DNA of 64,000 nucleotides from Collinsella aerofaciens. GTDB taxonomy: Bacteria > Actinomycetota > Coriobacteriia > Coriobacteriales > Coriobacteriaceae. A model generated the notes under the pieces. It was not told the DNA's origin. It saw only the letters and a program-made list of their open reading frames with translations, and did no database searches. Below, in pieces: positions 41,589 to 50,577 of the stretch. Made by a program: the position numbers and the translations under genes. Every line of letters starts with the position of its first letter. Position 1 is the stretch's first letter. The stretch lies in NCBI RefSeq assembly GCF_902364945.1, contig NZ_CABJFS010000002.1:62001-126000 (forward strand), read 5' to 3'.

Positions 41589-42527
41589 TTATGCCGAGGC
41601 TTTGGCCTTGCGGCGCTTACGGATCGTGTGGATCACGATGTCCAGCAGCAACAGTACAATGGCCACGACCACGATGAGCACGGCGAACTCGCGCTTGCCC
41701 CAGTGGCGGCCGGCCAGCGACTTTTGCTTGTCAACGTCCTTCTTGTTGTACTTGGTGCGCACGCAATGCACCAGCAGGCGATGGTCGTTCACGCCGTAGG
41801 GCGTGCAGGTGACGAGCGTCACCTTGTCGGCGCCGGGCTCGATGGTCAGCGACTCCATCTCCTCGGGCAGCACCACCTCGGAGTCCACCATCTTATAGGC
41901 GAGCGTCTTGTTCATGGTGTGCAGCAGCACCAGGTCGCCGGGTTCCAGCGAATGGATGTCGTCGAACATGCTCAGGTTGCGCATGCCCGAGTGCGCGGTG
42001 AGCACGCAATGCGTCGAGGTGCCGCCCACCGGCAGGCTCGTGCCCTCCAGGTGGCCGACGCCCGCCATAAGGACTTCTTCGCTCGTGCCGTGGTAGATGG
42101 GCATGCTCACGTCGATGGAGGGGATCTCGACCCAGCTCATCATGGGATCGCGGTCAAAGATGAGCTGCTGAGCGTAGGGCTCGATCCGGTCGGCGGGGAG
42201 CTCGGTGGCCTCGCCCGCCAGCTGCTCGTTAAAGGAGCGCGCCTGGAGCAGGATGCGCTCGCGCTCCTCGGCAGACAGCGCGTCCACGGTGCTGGACACG
42301 GTGCTGATCTGGTTGAACACGCCCGAGGCCTCGAGCCGGTCCAAGATCCACGGCCAGGTCATAAGGCCCACGCCAATAAGGATGATGACGATGGTGATGA
42401 GTCGATCGGCCCAACGCGGCAGTCGCTTGCGGCGGCGCTTGGGCTTTTGTTGAGGTTTGGGCTGAGGGCTTGAGCCACCGTTGGCCGCGGCGTTATTGCT
42501 CTTCATATGTTTGGCGCCCTGCACCAT
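41589..42527 (-). CDS. class C sortase (pilus polymerase)
   Basis: 312 residues. N-terminal membrane helix after a basic Pro-rich cytoplasmic tail, sortase core with catalytic His in VLTAHSGMRNL, Cys in TLVTCTPYG and Arg in NDHRLL, and a second C-terminal membrane helix (FAVLIVVVAIVLLLL) with basic tail: the class C layout. A lid-like DRDPMMSW segment precedes the core. SD GAGGAG before ATG 42527. Joins the pilins encoded upstream through their LPxTG-like signals. Confidence 0.93.
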   Translation of the reverse strand: MVQGAKHMKSNNAAANGGSSPQPKPQQKPKRRRKRLPRWADRLITIVIILIGVGLMTWPWILDRLEASGVFNQISTVSSTVDALSAEERERILLQARSFNEQLAGEATELPADRIEPYAQQLIFDRDPMMSWVEIPSIDVSMPIYHGTSEEVLMAGVGHLEGTSLPVGGTSTHCVLTAHSGMRNLSMFDDIHSLEPGDLVLLHTMNKTLAYKMVDSEVVLPEEMESLTIEPGADKVTLVTCTPYGVNDHRLLVHCVRTKYNKKDVDKQKSLAGRHWGKREFAVLIVVVAIVLLLLDIVIHTIRKRRKAKASA

Positions 42528-42646
42528 CGCCAGTCACTCCTCTACAACTCAAGTTGTCTAAACAAATAATAGCCGATTAGCGAGCTTCCGCGCCGGACAA
42601 CGCAGCTAGACTGCACCGTCCAGTCGAGGATAAGCCAGCATTTGAG

Positions 42647-42896
42647 TTTTCAAAATGCCCCGGATCGGCGGGGCGATTCGGGATACAATATCAATAGAAA
42701 ACGACGCACCCCGCGTAAATGTTTGGGAGCGCGGGCGGCCTAGTTTTCTGGTTTTGTTAAATGCCCGGGATCCTACCCCCGGGCATTCTTATTTGCGCTT
42801 GTTGCGGCGCAAATGCCTTCCACCGTCCGCATCGCGCGTGCGCCTACGGACCTTAAACCGAACCTCATACGAGTCAAGAAACGCGATGACGAACGT
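42647..42896 (+). repeat. 250-bp direct repeat, copy 1 (small-RNA plus small-membrane-protein cassette)
   Basis: Near-identical to 43130-43376 over about 250 bases. Contains a dyad CCCGGATCG-N6-CGATTCGGG (42659-42682), a TACAAT box (42684-42689), about 70 bases of structured RNA with CCCGCG/CGCGGG arms, a terminator, and the 3' part of the small protein gene on the opposite strand. The right border is sharp at GACGAACGT. Confidence 0.88.
42696..42796 (+). ncRNA. candidate small RNA, convergent with the small membrane protein
   Basis: Proposed start seven bases after TACAAT (42684-42689), end at hairpin AATGCCCGGG / CCCGGGCATT (42760-42787) followed by CTTATTT. No conserved ORF: the 13-codon frame of copy 1 is absent from copy 2. 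The promoter lacks a good -35 and has a 24-bp dyad there instead, so it may need an activator. Function not known. Confidence 0.45.
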
Positions 42897-42941
42897 GCCA
42901 ACCGCCGCGAGGGCGGCGAGCGCGTTAAGGAATTTCAGCAT
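42789..42941 (-). CDS. 50-residue single-pass membrane protein
   Basis: Starts MLKFLNALAALAAVGTFV at ATG 42941 with SD GGAGG. One membrane helix (residues 3-24) followed by a strongly basic tail (FKVRRRTRD...RHLRRNKRK). Size, topology and the convergent RNA overlapping its 3' end resemble type I toxins of the TxpA/BsrG kind. Its stop lies one base from the small RNA terminator hairpin. It interrupts the pilus operon between the main pilin and the sortase. Function unproven. Confidence 0.55.
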   Translation of the reverse strand: MLKFLNALAALAAVGTFVIAFLDSYEVRFKVRRRTRDADGGRHLRRNKRK

Positions 42942-43129
42942 TTGGGGACCTCCGATCGAGTCGTCGGCCGCCCGCGCACGGGATGCGTCGCAAAGCCATT
43001 TTACTGCGAGTGTATGCACCCACAGCTGGTAAACGCGATTTTGACAAACATTTGTTCGATAGTTACAAACACGATTCCTCATCCAGCGGAGCCTGGCCGC
43101 ATTGTCCGGGTTTGCCCAACGTGTTTGCG

Positions 43130-43376
43130 TTTTCAAATGTCCCGAATCGGCGGAGCGATTCGGGATACAATAGCTGCAGGAAACGACGCACCCCGCGTAA
43201 GTACTTAGGAGCGCGGGCGACCAGTTTCCGACGTTGTTAAATGCCCGGGCCTCTAACCCCGGGCATTCTTATTTGCGCTTGTTGCGGCGCAAATGCCTTC
43301 TACCGTCCGCACCGCGCGTGCGCCTACGGACCTTAAACCGAACCTCATACGAGTCAAGAAACGCGATGACGAACGT
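43130..43376 (+). repeat. 247-bp direct repeat, copy 2
   Basis: Second copy of the cassette: dyad 43141-43164 (here perfect, CCCGAATCG / CGATTCGGG), TACAAT 43166-43171, RNA segment, terminator AATGCCCGGG...CCCGGGCATT, then codons for the last 36 residues of the small protein on the minus strand. It stops at the same GACGAACGT border as copy 1. Confidence 0.88.
43269..43376 (-). pseudogene. 5'-truncated copy of the small membrane protein gene
   Basis: Encodes TFVIAFLDSYEVRFKVRRRT... identical to the C-terminal part of the 42789-42941 product except two or so residues, but the start codon, SD and first half of the membrane helix are missing. Upstream frame (to 43517) continues into unrelated sequence with no SD. 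The associated RNA promoter and terminator are intact. Confidence 0.7.
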
Positions 43377-43412
43377 CCCACATCGGACGATGGAGGCTGG
43401 CTGCGTTGTCCC

Positions 43413-43450
43413 AAAAAAACGGGGCAGACTCCAGTGCGGAGTCTGCCCCG
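43413..43450 (-). terminator. strong terminator of the main pilin gene
   Basis: 13-bp perfect stem CGGGGCAGACTCC / GGAGTCTGCCCCG, loop AGTGC; on the minus strand it is followed by TTTTTTT (43413-43419). Separates the pilins from the sortase, which therefore needs its own promoter or read-through. Confidence 0.92.
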
Positions 43451-43550
43451 AAAAGAGAATGGCAAAGCAAGAACGTGGATGGACGAGAAAAGTGTCCGCA
43501 AGTCTCATGGCCATCACATCCCACCTGCCAAAGGGATGGGTGAGCGAGCG

Positions 43551-45332
43551 TTACTCCTGCTCGGACTCCTCAGCCTGCTTACGGCTGCGGATGAGGTGCG
43601 CCACGCCGATGCACAGCACCGCGCCACCAGCGATCCAAGTGAAGGTCACGCCGTTAAGACCGGTCAGCGGGAGGCCGGTGCCCTTCTGGTCGACAATAGT
43701 GAAGCTGAGCTTACCGGTAGACGCGGTAGCCGAATTGTTCTTCACGACACCACTCGCTGCATTGATTGCAGAATCCGCACTAGGGATAACGTCACCGCCA
43801 TTCTGGTTAAGATCGCGCTTGATGGTAAAGGTCACACCGTTTGCTGCGGAGTTGTTGTAACCAGGGGCGGGCGTAACCTCCGTGAGGACGTAGGTGCCCT
43901 CGTCGAGACCGACAACATTAATCTTGCCGGAGTCATCAGTTGTCAGCTTAGCCTTTGCTCCATCGGTCGTCTTGACACCATTTGCCATGATAAACTTGTT
44001 AGTATCACCCTGCTCTTGCAGCGTAAACTCAACACCTTTGAGTCCCTTTGTTTCATCATTAGAACCGACCTTGGTGACATCGATACCGTAGGTGTAATCG
44101 TAGGCGGGGTGCTCGACCGTGGTGCCAGTACCGTCGGTGTGCGGGTTGTTGGAATAGGTCAACATGACATTGTTCACCTGGGCCTTGCCGAGCATATCCG
44201 CGTTAATCTTGCCAGCATCCAGTTTTGCCTCATAGTTCACATAGACTGTCGAACTACCGTCAACGTTGATGGAAGTGCCATGCGTATCCTTTGCTTCTTT
44301 GAGGTTTTCGAAGGAAACAGTGAGCGTATTCGTGCTTTTCCCCGGGGCATAGGTCGCACTGTAGCAGGCGGGATCTACGACTGAATTGTCAATCTTGACC
44401 TCAACGACCGGGTTATTTCCATTAAGATTCGGCACCATCGTGCAGGGAAGCTCGTCGGTGAAAGTGTAGCTGTACTTCTTGTACGTATTAATGTTGCTTG
44501 CAACAGTACCGGCAAGCTGATATTTAATCAGCTGCTCGGAGGCAGAGTCGGCAGCTTTGTTGGCAGCAGTGAAAACGGTTTTATTAACGTCCGTAACAAA
44601 TTTATCGCCCTTGTCATCCATGACGGCCTTGGTCACTTTAGGGACGCTCTTCTTGGGCTCCGCATTTACATCGGCGCCGCCGACGATGGTGAAAATCGGT
44701 GAGGTGAACGCGTCGTCATTACCATTGGTCTTATTGGTACTCTTAGTCGAACCGGGCTGATCGGTCACAAAGAGCCAGTAACCAGCGGGCAGATCGTTGA
44801 ATTTACCATCGGTAGAGGTTTTCCAGCCAGTGGTCGCGTTAGTTGCAGTCACTTTCTCAAGGGCTTTGGCGATCCTGTCGAGCGTCGTTCCCACGTTCAG
44901 ATTGGTAGTCTGGTTGGTGCCAGCCTCATACTCAGCCTCGGTCTTAGTCTTAATCCACTTCGCCCAGGCGGCAGCATCATTGATGTTGTTCGGTTTAGAA
45001 GGGTCCGTCGTGTCCGAGTTAAATTCCCCGGTCACGGCATCCCTCACTTCATCCGATGCCCACTTAATATCGGACAGCGTCTTCTCATCGGTAGAATCCC
45101 AAACATTGGGGCTTGTCTGATCCTGCGTAACCGTAGCGGAGAAAATCTTGATGCCCTTAAAGGTCGTACCCGCGTAGTCGTCATCTTTGATCGTCACATT
45201 GCCAATCGTCGTAGCCACAGGCGTACCATCAGCAAACGCCATCGTGACCGGGGCCATGACGCCGCCGAAGCTCAACGCCGCTGTGAGGCCTGCGGTTACT
45301 GCCAGGCGTGCGATGTTCTTGCTCATGCTCAT
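43551..45332 (-). CDS. major pilin, SpaA-type with sortase signal LPLTG
   Basis: 593 residues from ATG 45332 (SD GAGGAAAAG); upstream ATGs lack an SD. Signal peptide to about residue 33 (GGVMAPVTMAFADG). Pilin domains, a C-terminal SpaA-like domain with E-box GTYVLTEVTPAPGYN, then LPLTG, membrane helix and basic tail. Made last in the operon before a strong terminator, as expected for the shaft subunit. Local GC is clearly below the neighbouring 45441-47111 gene. Confidence 0.9.
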   Translation of the reverse strand: MSMSKNIARLAVTAGLTAALSFGGVMAPVTMAFADGTPVATTIGNVTIKDDDYAGTTFKGIKIFSATVTQDQTSPNVWDSTDEKTLSDIKWASDEVRDAVTGEFNSDTTDPSKPNNINDAAAWAKWIKTKTEAEYEAGTNQTTNLNVGTTLDRIAKALEKVTATNATTGWKTSTDGKFNDLPAGYWLFVTDQPGSTKSTNKTNGNDDAFTSPIFTIVGGADVNAEPKKSVPKVTKAVMDDKGDKFVTDVNKTVFTAANKAADSASEQLIKYQLAGTVASNINTYKKYSYTFTDELPCTMVPNLNGNNPVVEVKIDNSVVDPACYSATYAPGKSTNTLTVSFENLKEAKDTHGTSINVDGSSTVYVNYEAKLDAGKINADMLGKAQVNNVMLTYSNNPHTDGTGTTVEHPAYDYTYGIDVTKVGSNDETKGLKGVEFTLQEQGDTNKFIMANGVKTTDGAKAKLTTDDSGKINVVGLDEGTYVLTEVTPAPGYNNSAANGVTFTIKRDLNQNGGDVIPSADSAINAASGVVKNNSATASTGKLSFTIVDQKGTGLPLTGLNGVTFTWIAGGAVLCIGVAHLIRSRKQAEESEQE

Positions 45333-45440
45333 CTTCTTTTCCTCTGCTTTCTGCTTGAAGTCCATTTGATCTAAATCTGTCTGTCTGTGTCTTAGCATCT
45401 GCTTCGCTACGTCTCGCCCCGCTCTCTGTGGGGCTGCCAG

Positions 45441-47111
45441 CTACTCTTTATGGCTGCCACCTCCCCGCTTGACCAGGAGCGCGACCACGATGAGCGCGGC
45501 TCCGGCGACCGCTGCGGCGGCCGCGGCGTACATTGCCATATCGCCAGTCGAGGGCATAAAGCCTCCGGTGGTAATGCTAGGGGGTGTGCCGGTGGGCACG
45601 TTGATGAGCGACGCCTCCAGGCTGCCCGTCGACCCGTCCGCGCTGTCGGCGCGCAGGGGCGACTCGGCCGTGATGGTGAGCTTAGGCTTGGCAGCGGCCA
45701 CCTGGTCGACGTCCAGGCCCTCGGCCTTGACCGTCACGGAGCGCGTGCCCTCGAAGGCGGTGTAGCCCTTGGGCGCCTTGAGCTCGCGGATCTCCAGCTT
45801 GCCAGAGTCCACGCCCGAGACGGTCACGTGGCCGTCCTCGCCCGTGGTGACGGTGGCCTTGCCCTCCGCATCCCACGTGCCGTCGGCCGCCAGTGTGCGG
45901 CCGCGGTCGTCGGCGATGCTCAGGACCGCCCCGGCAAGCGGCTTGTCGCCGTCGCTGCCGCGCTTGGTGAGTGCGAGATCCCAGGTGTAGGCGCACGCGT
46001 CGTCGCTCGGCGTGCGGGTGAAGCCGGCGTCGCCGGACTGGTCGGCAAAGGGAGAGCGCGGGTAGCGCAGGTAGACCTCGTTGGGGTTGCCCTTCGCGAT
46101 GCCGTGGTTGCACGCGCTACTGAGCGGCGCATTGTACACGGCGACCACGCGAGCGCCCGCGGTGAAGGCGTCGGCCCCGCCGAGCGCGGCGATGAGGTCG
46201 CCGGTGCGCACGGTGAAGGTCTTGCCGTCAGCCGCTACCTTGGTGGCGCACTGGGCCGTGATGTCGGTCCAGCCCTTCGCGGGCTCGGTGCCGGCGCGTC
46301 CGTCCTTGCCGGCCGAGACGGCGTCGAAGCCGCCGTCCGCGCCCGCCGCCACGTACACACGCATGCTCGCGGCCACCTTGGAGGGGTCGAGCCCCGCGCT
46401 CATGGTGTCGACGAACCGCACCGTATAGGTGTCGTAGGCGGTGAGCCCGGCCGGGACCGTGGCCGAGAGGCGCCAGTACAGGTCGTCGGCGACCGTGGCG
46501 TCGGCGGCCTTCTGCCATGCGGCGGTGCTGTCCTCCAGCACGTGCTTTTGGACCTTGGGCGTCGCGGCCTTGGGCTTGACGGTGACGGCGCTGCCGCCGA
46601 CCAGGGCCATGATCGGCGCGGTGCCGGCCTCGTTTTGGGAGATGGCGTCGTCTTTGGCGACGATGAGCCAGTAGCCACAGGGCAGCTCGGCCGTCGTGCC
46701 CGCGTTAAGGGCCACGGACACGGCGCCAGAGCTCTGGAGGGAACGAGCGAGCTGTGCGCTCAGCGCGCTCGTAAGGCGGGAATCGGTGTTGAGCCACTCG
46801 GCAGCTTCCTGTGCGGTGGTCTGGGAATTGGGCATGCCGGCGCTGTGCAACACAGGCAGCGCGGCGTCGCGCACGGCATCGCTTGCCCGGACAAGGTCGG
46901 TGGCGATCTTGGCGTCGTTGTCGTCATCGACGACGTTGGCGTCAAAGATCTGGTAGGCGTCGTAGCTGCGCGCCACGGTGCCTGTCACCGTGATGGATCC
47001 GGTCGCGCTCGGCGCGGCCTGCGCGGATGCGGGGAACACAACCGCGCAGGTGCCGATCAAGAGGGCGAGCAGCGCAAACAAGATCGGGAAGGAGCAAACT
47101 TTCTTATTCAC
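45441..47111 (-). CDS. pilin subunit with atypical sortase signal MPSTG
   Basis: 556 residues from GTG 47111 (SD GGGAGG); the frame runs further up but inside the adhesin gene. Signal peptide (SFPILFALLALLIGTCAVVFPASAQA-like; cleavage after AQA), fimbrial N-domain, GYWLIVAKDDA, E-box KLEIRELKAPKGYTAF, C-terminal MPSTG instead of LPxTG, membrane helix and KRGGG tail. GTG overlaps the adhesin stop. Much higher GC than both flanking pilus genes. Confidence 0.88.
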   Translation of the reverse strand: MNKKVCSFPILFALLALLIGTCAVVFPASAQAAPSATGSITVTGTVARSYDAYQIFDANVVDDDNDAKIATDLVRASDAVRDAALPVLHSAGMPNSQTTAQEAAEWLNTDSRLTSALSAQLARSLQSSGAVSVALNAGTTAELPCGYWLIVAKDDAISQNEAGTAPIMALVGGSAVTVKPKAATPKVQKHVLEDSTAAWQKAADATVADDLYWRLSATVPAGLTAYDTYTVRFVDTMSAGLDPSKVAASMRVYVAAGADGGFDAVSAGKDGRAGTEPAKGWTDITAQCATKVAADGKTFTVRTGDLIAALGGADAFTAGARVVAVYNAPLSSACNHGIAKGNPNEVYLRYPRSPFADQSGDAGFTRTPSDDACAYTWDLALTKRGSDGDKPLAGAVLSIADDRGRTLAADGTWDAEGKATVTTGEDGHVTVSGVDSGKLEIRELKAPKGYTAFEGTRSVTVKAEGLDVDQVAAAKPKLTITAESPLRADSADGSTGSLEASLINVPTGTPPSITTGGFMPSTGDMAMYAAAAAAVAGAALIVVALLVKRGGGSHKE

Positions 47112-50100
47112 GACGCTCGCCTCCCTTCGCATTCGCCTTGCGACGAATGTGCATCCAGGCCGCAGCAGCGCAAAGCGCCGCCGCGCCGGCAAGGTACGTC
47201 AGAGTGACGCCCGACATACCAGAAAGGGGCAATGAAGTGGAGTAGGTGTTGGTGAAGGTGGGGGTGGAGTCGGGTTTGGTGCCATCGATGGGATTACCGT
47301 CGGCGTCAACGATCTTGGTGCAGGCCACATTCGTGGGCTCGATTTTGCCGTTTGTATTGTCCGTCATCGTGACGTCAAATCGATAGACAGACTTGTCATA
47401 TTTATAGTGCGAGAACAGCGAACCGTCAGTTTTCTCGCGCACATAGTACGTGAAGGTCTTGGAAGCGCCACGGCCCGTGGAGTCGGACGCGAGCTTGTCG
47501 AGTTGTTTGAGTTCGTACTCGATCGGCTTGAAGCTCCGGGTCTGGGACTTGCCACCGTCGGCAGTGGGGGTAATCTCGCCCTTGGGGTCAGTCGTAACCG
47601 TCTCGGCATTATCGAACTTATCGTTATCCGCAAGCTCGAGCGTGAACTCCTTCATCTCGCCACCCTTAACAACCTTAGTCACCTTGGGAGTCCAAGAGCC
47701 CTTGGAGGTGTACGGAGTGTATTTGTTAGTGAAAGTTGCACCACTGGTAAGCGCAACGATAACAGCGTTTTCGCCTTCAGCTGCTACGGTGGCTGCTGAT
47801 TCTGCTTCTGGCGTTCTTGCGCCAGCGCCGTCATTTTTTACCTTTGTTACCGAAACGCTCCCGACTTTGTAATACGTGTATTTAATGTCAAGCACGTTGT
47901 GCGACTTTTTCTCATCCCTCACAACCTCAGGATCAATTTTGTAGATCGTTTTGTCGTAAGTCACGTTCTTGTCCGTGCCCGGAACCTCTACCAAGTAGTA
48001 AACAAGATCGTCGTCGGCATAAACTTCACCCAGATCAAAGGTGAGATTTCCATCCCCATCGTTTTTCACCGTATCAACCACCGAGCAGCCATTGAGCTGA
48101 AGTTTGCCATTGGAGTCAAAGCTCGGAACTGTATATGAGATCCCGCCTTGTTCGTTAATAATCTTGTTCTGTCTGAGTAGCTGGAAATCGAAGTCATTTC
48201 CTTTAAGCGTGCCGTCCTTAAGCACCTTGGAGCCATTGAGCTTCATCTTGGGGTAAACCTTGACTTCTTGAGTGGAGCCAGCGATTACGTCGCCGTTGGT
48301 CATGATGCCACCACCGTGGATGTTGGAACTGTTGCCCGTGATATATAACGTAGCCAGCCTTATAGCTTCATTTTGATCTTCAACGAACGGTTCGGACTTT
48401 AGGCCAATCATGTACTTGGCCTGGACTCCGTCATACTTACCGATGGTCGTAGGCTGACCGTCAATCGTGCCCGACCAATTTGCAGCACCACCGCCGAGCA
48501 TCTGGCCCGTTACGGCTGCGATATAGTCAGCGTTATCCGACTTGCGGATAAGGAAGAGGTCCTCATGGCCACGCCTCTTGAAGTCATCGGTAATCTCACC
48601 GCCATCAACACTTGGAGGCTGGTCTTCATTCTTACCATTGGTGCCGCCTGATAGATTCTCACCGTTTGCATCGGTGTTTCCGAAAATCGCAATACCATTG
48701 GCATCGGTAATCGCCGTCTTGCCGCTCGGGCAGGCTGCGAAGCCACCACCATAGCCCTTAGCCGAGTTTTTGGTAATCAGGGCGTTATATATCTTGAGAC
48801 GCGCCGAATTAACGCCCTCGTCACTGTTGCCTCCCTGGACAAAAACGCCACCGCCACCCCAGTCATTGGTGGTATTAGTCGTATTGTTAGTTATGTAGGC
48901 TTTCTTGCCACTCACACTCACATTAAATACGCCAATGGTAGGCGCAGCGATACGGACGCCGCCGCCCTCAGAGTTTTGCGCCACATTGCTGGCGATGCTT
49001 CCACCAGAGAACGAAAACAAGGAGAGAGCCCGATTCCAAGCGCCAGCATAAATACCGCCACCGGCCTCGGCAGAATAGTTACCGGTGATGAAGCCACCGT
49101 TAATTGTGAGACTGCCGCTATTGAAGGCAGCAATACCACCGCCGCCGTGACATCCGTTACCAATATGCTTCGTGGAGCCTTCATTTTCGCTGTAGAACTG
49201 ATAGTTGTTGTTGGTGATGTAACCATCTGAAATGACTACAGTTGAACTAACAGCACAAACACCGGCGCCGTAGCCCGATCGGTCTTTGAGCGTACCGTTA
49301 CCGGAAATCGTGCCGCCGGTCATATTAACTGTGGATCCGTTAGCGTACACGCCGCCACCATTGGGGGCATAGTTGCCAGCGATTACACCACCAGTCAGCT
49401 TAAGAGTCGAGGCGCCACCGTTCGCGTTGGATACCATAATGCCCGCGCCGGCACCCGAAGTTCCCGTAGAGGCACCACAAACGTATCCACCGCTCATGTT
49501 GACGGTAGAGCCGTTCTCGGCATAGATGAGGTTGCCGATACGGTCATCCTTCTTTTGTGTGAGTACGCCACTTTCAAAATTGAAGTTGCCGCCATTATAA
49601 AGGTTGACGAGCTTTAAACCAGTAGCGTCGGCGTTACCGCACGCCACGATGGCGCCCTTGATATCAGCCTTATACCCTTTAAGGGTCTCGGTTGTACCGG
49701 TTCCCTTTGCGACCGATTCGGTTACGTAGTAGGTAAGCTTGGTCGGGATGCTGGAACCGTCGTAATCCATTGAAGCGAGATTGCCGTTATTTACTCCATT
49801 AACCATGGTCTCTGTCGGGGCAGCTTGCTGGCCGTCCTTGACGGTCAACGTTGCTCCAGCGGTGATATTGAAGAGAGGCTGATTGGAACTCTCATGCTTA
49901 ATCTTGCAGCCATTTAGATCCAACGTGATAATACTGCCGCTTTTATTGAGCTGAATTGTCTCGCTGGTAACAATATCTTTCGTAAGCTTAAAGTTGGCAG
50001 CGTCGCTCGCCTTCTCCAGCTCAGTTTTCAGCTTTTCCGCGCTATCTATCTCACCGGATGCCGCTTCGGCCTGCTCGCCTTCCGCGACCGCCATTGCAGC

Positions 50101-50460
50101 ATTGTCATCCGACGACTTGCCGTCTTCACCCAGTAGCTCGTCCTCAGGCTGATCCTCAACCTGATTCTGCTCAAGGCCATTTGAAGGATCGGTCTCGCCA
50201 TTCTCGGCATCATCACTATTCTGGTTCTCGGCATCCCCGTTAGTGGTGTTGTCTACAACAGTAGATTCGCTTGAGGAACCCCCCCCCATCACAGTTTCCT
50301 CGGTAGAAGCTGGCTGGGCATCGTTGGCAATGGCCTGCGAGATCGGGGGCATGACGAGCGACAGTACCAAGCTCAACACGGAGGCTCCGCACAAAACGCC
50401 TGCCAGTACACGGCGCGTCGCCCTATTACTCTGCTTAGATTTGTCCGAATTCGCTTTCAT
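47104..50460 (-). CDS. pilus tip adhesin with beta-helix repeats and sortase signal LPLSG
   Basis: 1118 residues. Signal peptide (VLAGVLCGASVLSLVLSLVM), acidic Ser/Asn-rich region, a right-handed beta-helix of Asn/Gly-rich PMP-like repeats (GGVIAGNYAPNGGGVYANGS, GGGIYAGA, GGGVFVQGG; about residues 290-640), then two or three pilin isopeptide domains (FTLELADNDKF, KTFTYYVREKTDGS), LPLSG, membrane helix and RRK tail. First gene of the pilus operon, so probably the host-binding tip. Codons 59-61 contain a nine-G run (50279-50287). Confidence 0.9.
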   Translation of the reverse strand: MKANSDKSKQSNRATRRVLAGVLCGASVLSLVLSLVMPPISQAIANDAQPASTEETVMGGGSSSESTVVDNTTNGDAENQNSDDAENGETDPSNGLEQNQVEDQPEDELLGEDGKSSDDNAAMAVAEGEQAEAASGEIDSAEKLKTELEKASDAANFKLTKDIVTSETIQLNKSGSIITLDLNGCKIKHESSNQPLFNITAGATLTVKDGQQAAPTETMVNGVNNGNLASMDYDGSSIPTKLTYYVTESVAKGTGTTETLKGYKADIKGAIVACGNADATGLKLVNLYNGGNFNFESGVLTQKKDDRIGNLIYAENGSTVNMSGGYVCGASTGTSGAGAGIMVSNANGGASTLKLTGGVIAGNYAPNGGGVYANGSTVNMTGGTISGNGTLKDRSGYGAGVCAVSSTVVISDGYITNNNYQFYSENEGSTKHIGNGCHGGGGIAAFNSGSLTINGGFITGNYSAEAGGGIYAGAWNRALSLFSFSGGSIASNVAQNSEGGGVRIAAPTIGVFNVSVSGKKAYITNNTTNTTNDWGGGGVFVQGGNSDEGVNSARLKIYNALITKNSAKGYGGGFAACPSGKTAITDANGIAIFGNTDANGENLSGGTNGKNEDQPPSVDGGEITDDFKRRGHEDLFLIRKSDNADYIAAVTGQMLGGGAANWSGTIDGQPTTIGKYDGVQAKYMIGLKSEPFVEDQNEAIRLATLYITGNSSNIHGGGIMTNGDVIAGSTQEVKVYPKMKLNGSKVLKDGTLKGNDFDFQLLRQNKIINEQGGISYTVPSFDSNGKLQLNGCSVVDTVKNDGDGNLTFDLGEVYADDDLVYYLVEVPGTDKNVTYDKTIYKIDPEVVRDEKKSHNVLDIKYTYYKVGSVSVTKVKNDGAGARTPEAESAATVAAEGENAVIVALTSGATFTNKYTPYTSKGSWTPKVTKVVKGGEMKEFTLELADNDKFDNAETVTTDPKGEITPTADGGKSQTRSFKPIEYELKQLDKLASDSTGRGASKTFTYYVREKTDGSLFSHYKYDKSVYRFDVTMTDNTNGKIEPTNVACTKIVDADGNPIDGTKPDSTPTFTNTYSTSLPLSGMSGVTLTYLAGAAALCAAAAWMHIRRKANAKGGERRE
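50279..50287 (-). repeat. nine-G homopolymer in the adhesin gene
   Basis: On the coding strand ATG GGG GGG GGT: nine G in a row near codon 60. A one-base slip would frameshift right after the signal peptide region and abolish the adhesin. Current length keeps the frame open. Confidence 0.9.
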
Positions 50461-50548
50461 CGATGTCTCCTCCCCAAGAGACCGCGATCTTGCTCTTTCA
50501 CTATCAAACGTATCTGCGCAATCTGTAATTGCGCTCGTAAGTGATGCA

Positions 50549-50577
50549 ATTATAACGATTGTTTAAACATCTGAACA
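50549..50577 (-). promoter_or_regulatory. promoter of the pilus operon
   Basis: Minus strand: perfect -10 TATAAT (50549-50554), 17-base spacer, weak -35 TGTTCA (50572-50577). Leader of about 80 bases to the adhesin ATG with SD GGGGAGGAG. A weak -35 beside a perfect -10 suggests activator control. Confidence 0.7.

Noticed and set aside
42713..42761. 13-codon ORF (starts MFGSAGG) inside the candidate small RNA
   Set aside because: Start codon and frame are not kept in copy 2, while RNA stems, dyad and terminator are.
45450..47207. 585-codon open frame opposite the 45441-47111 pilin
   Set aside because: Antisense shadow with Arg/Gly/His bias; the pilin has signal peptide, E-box and sorting signal.
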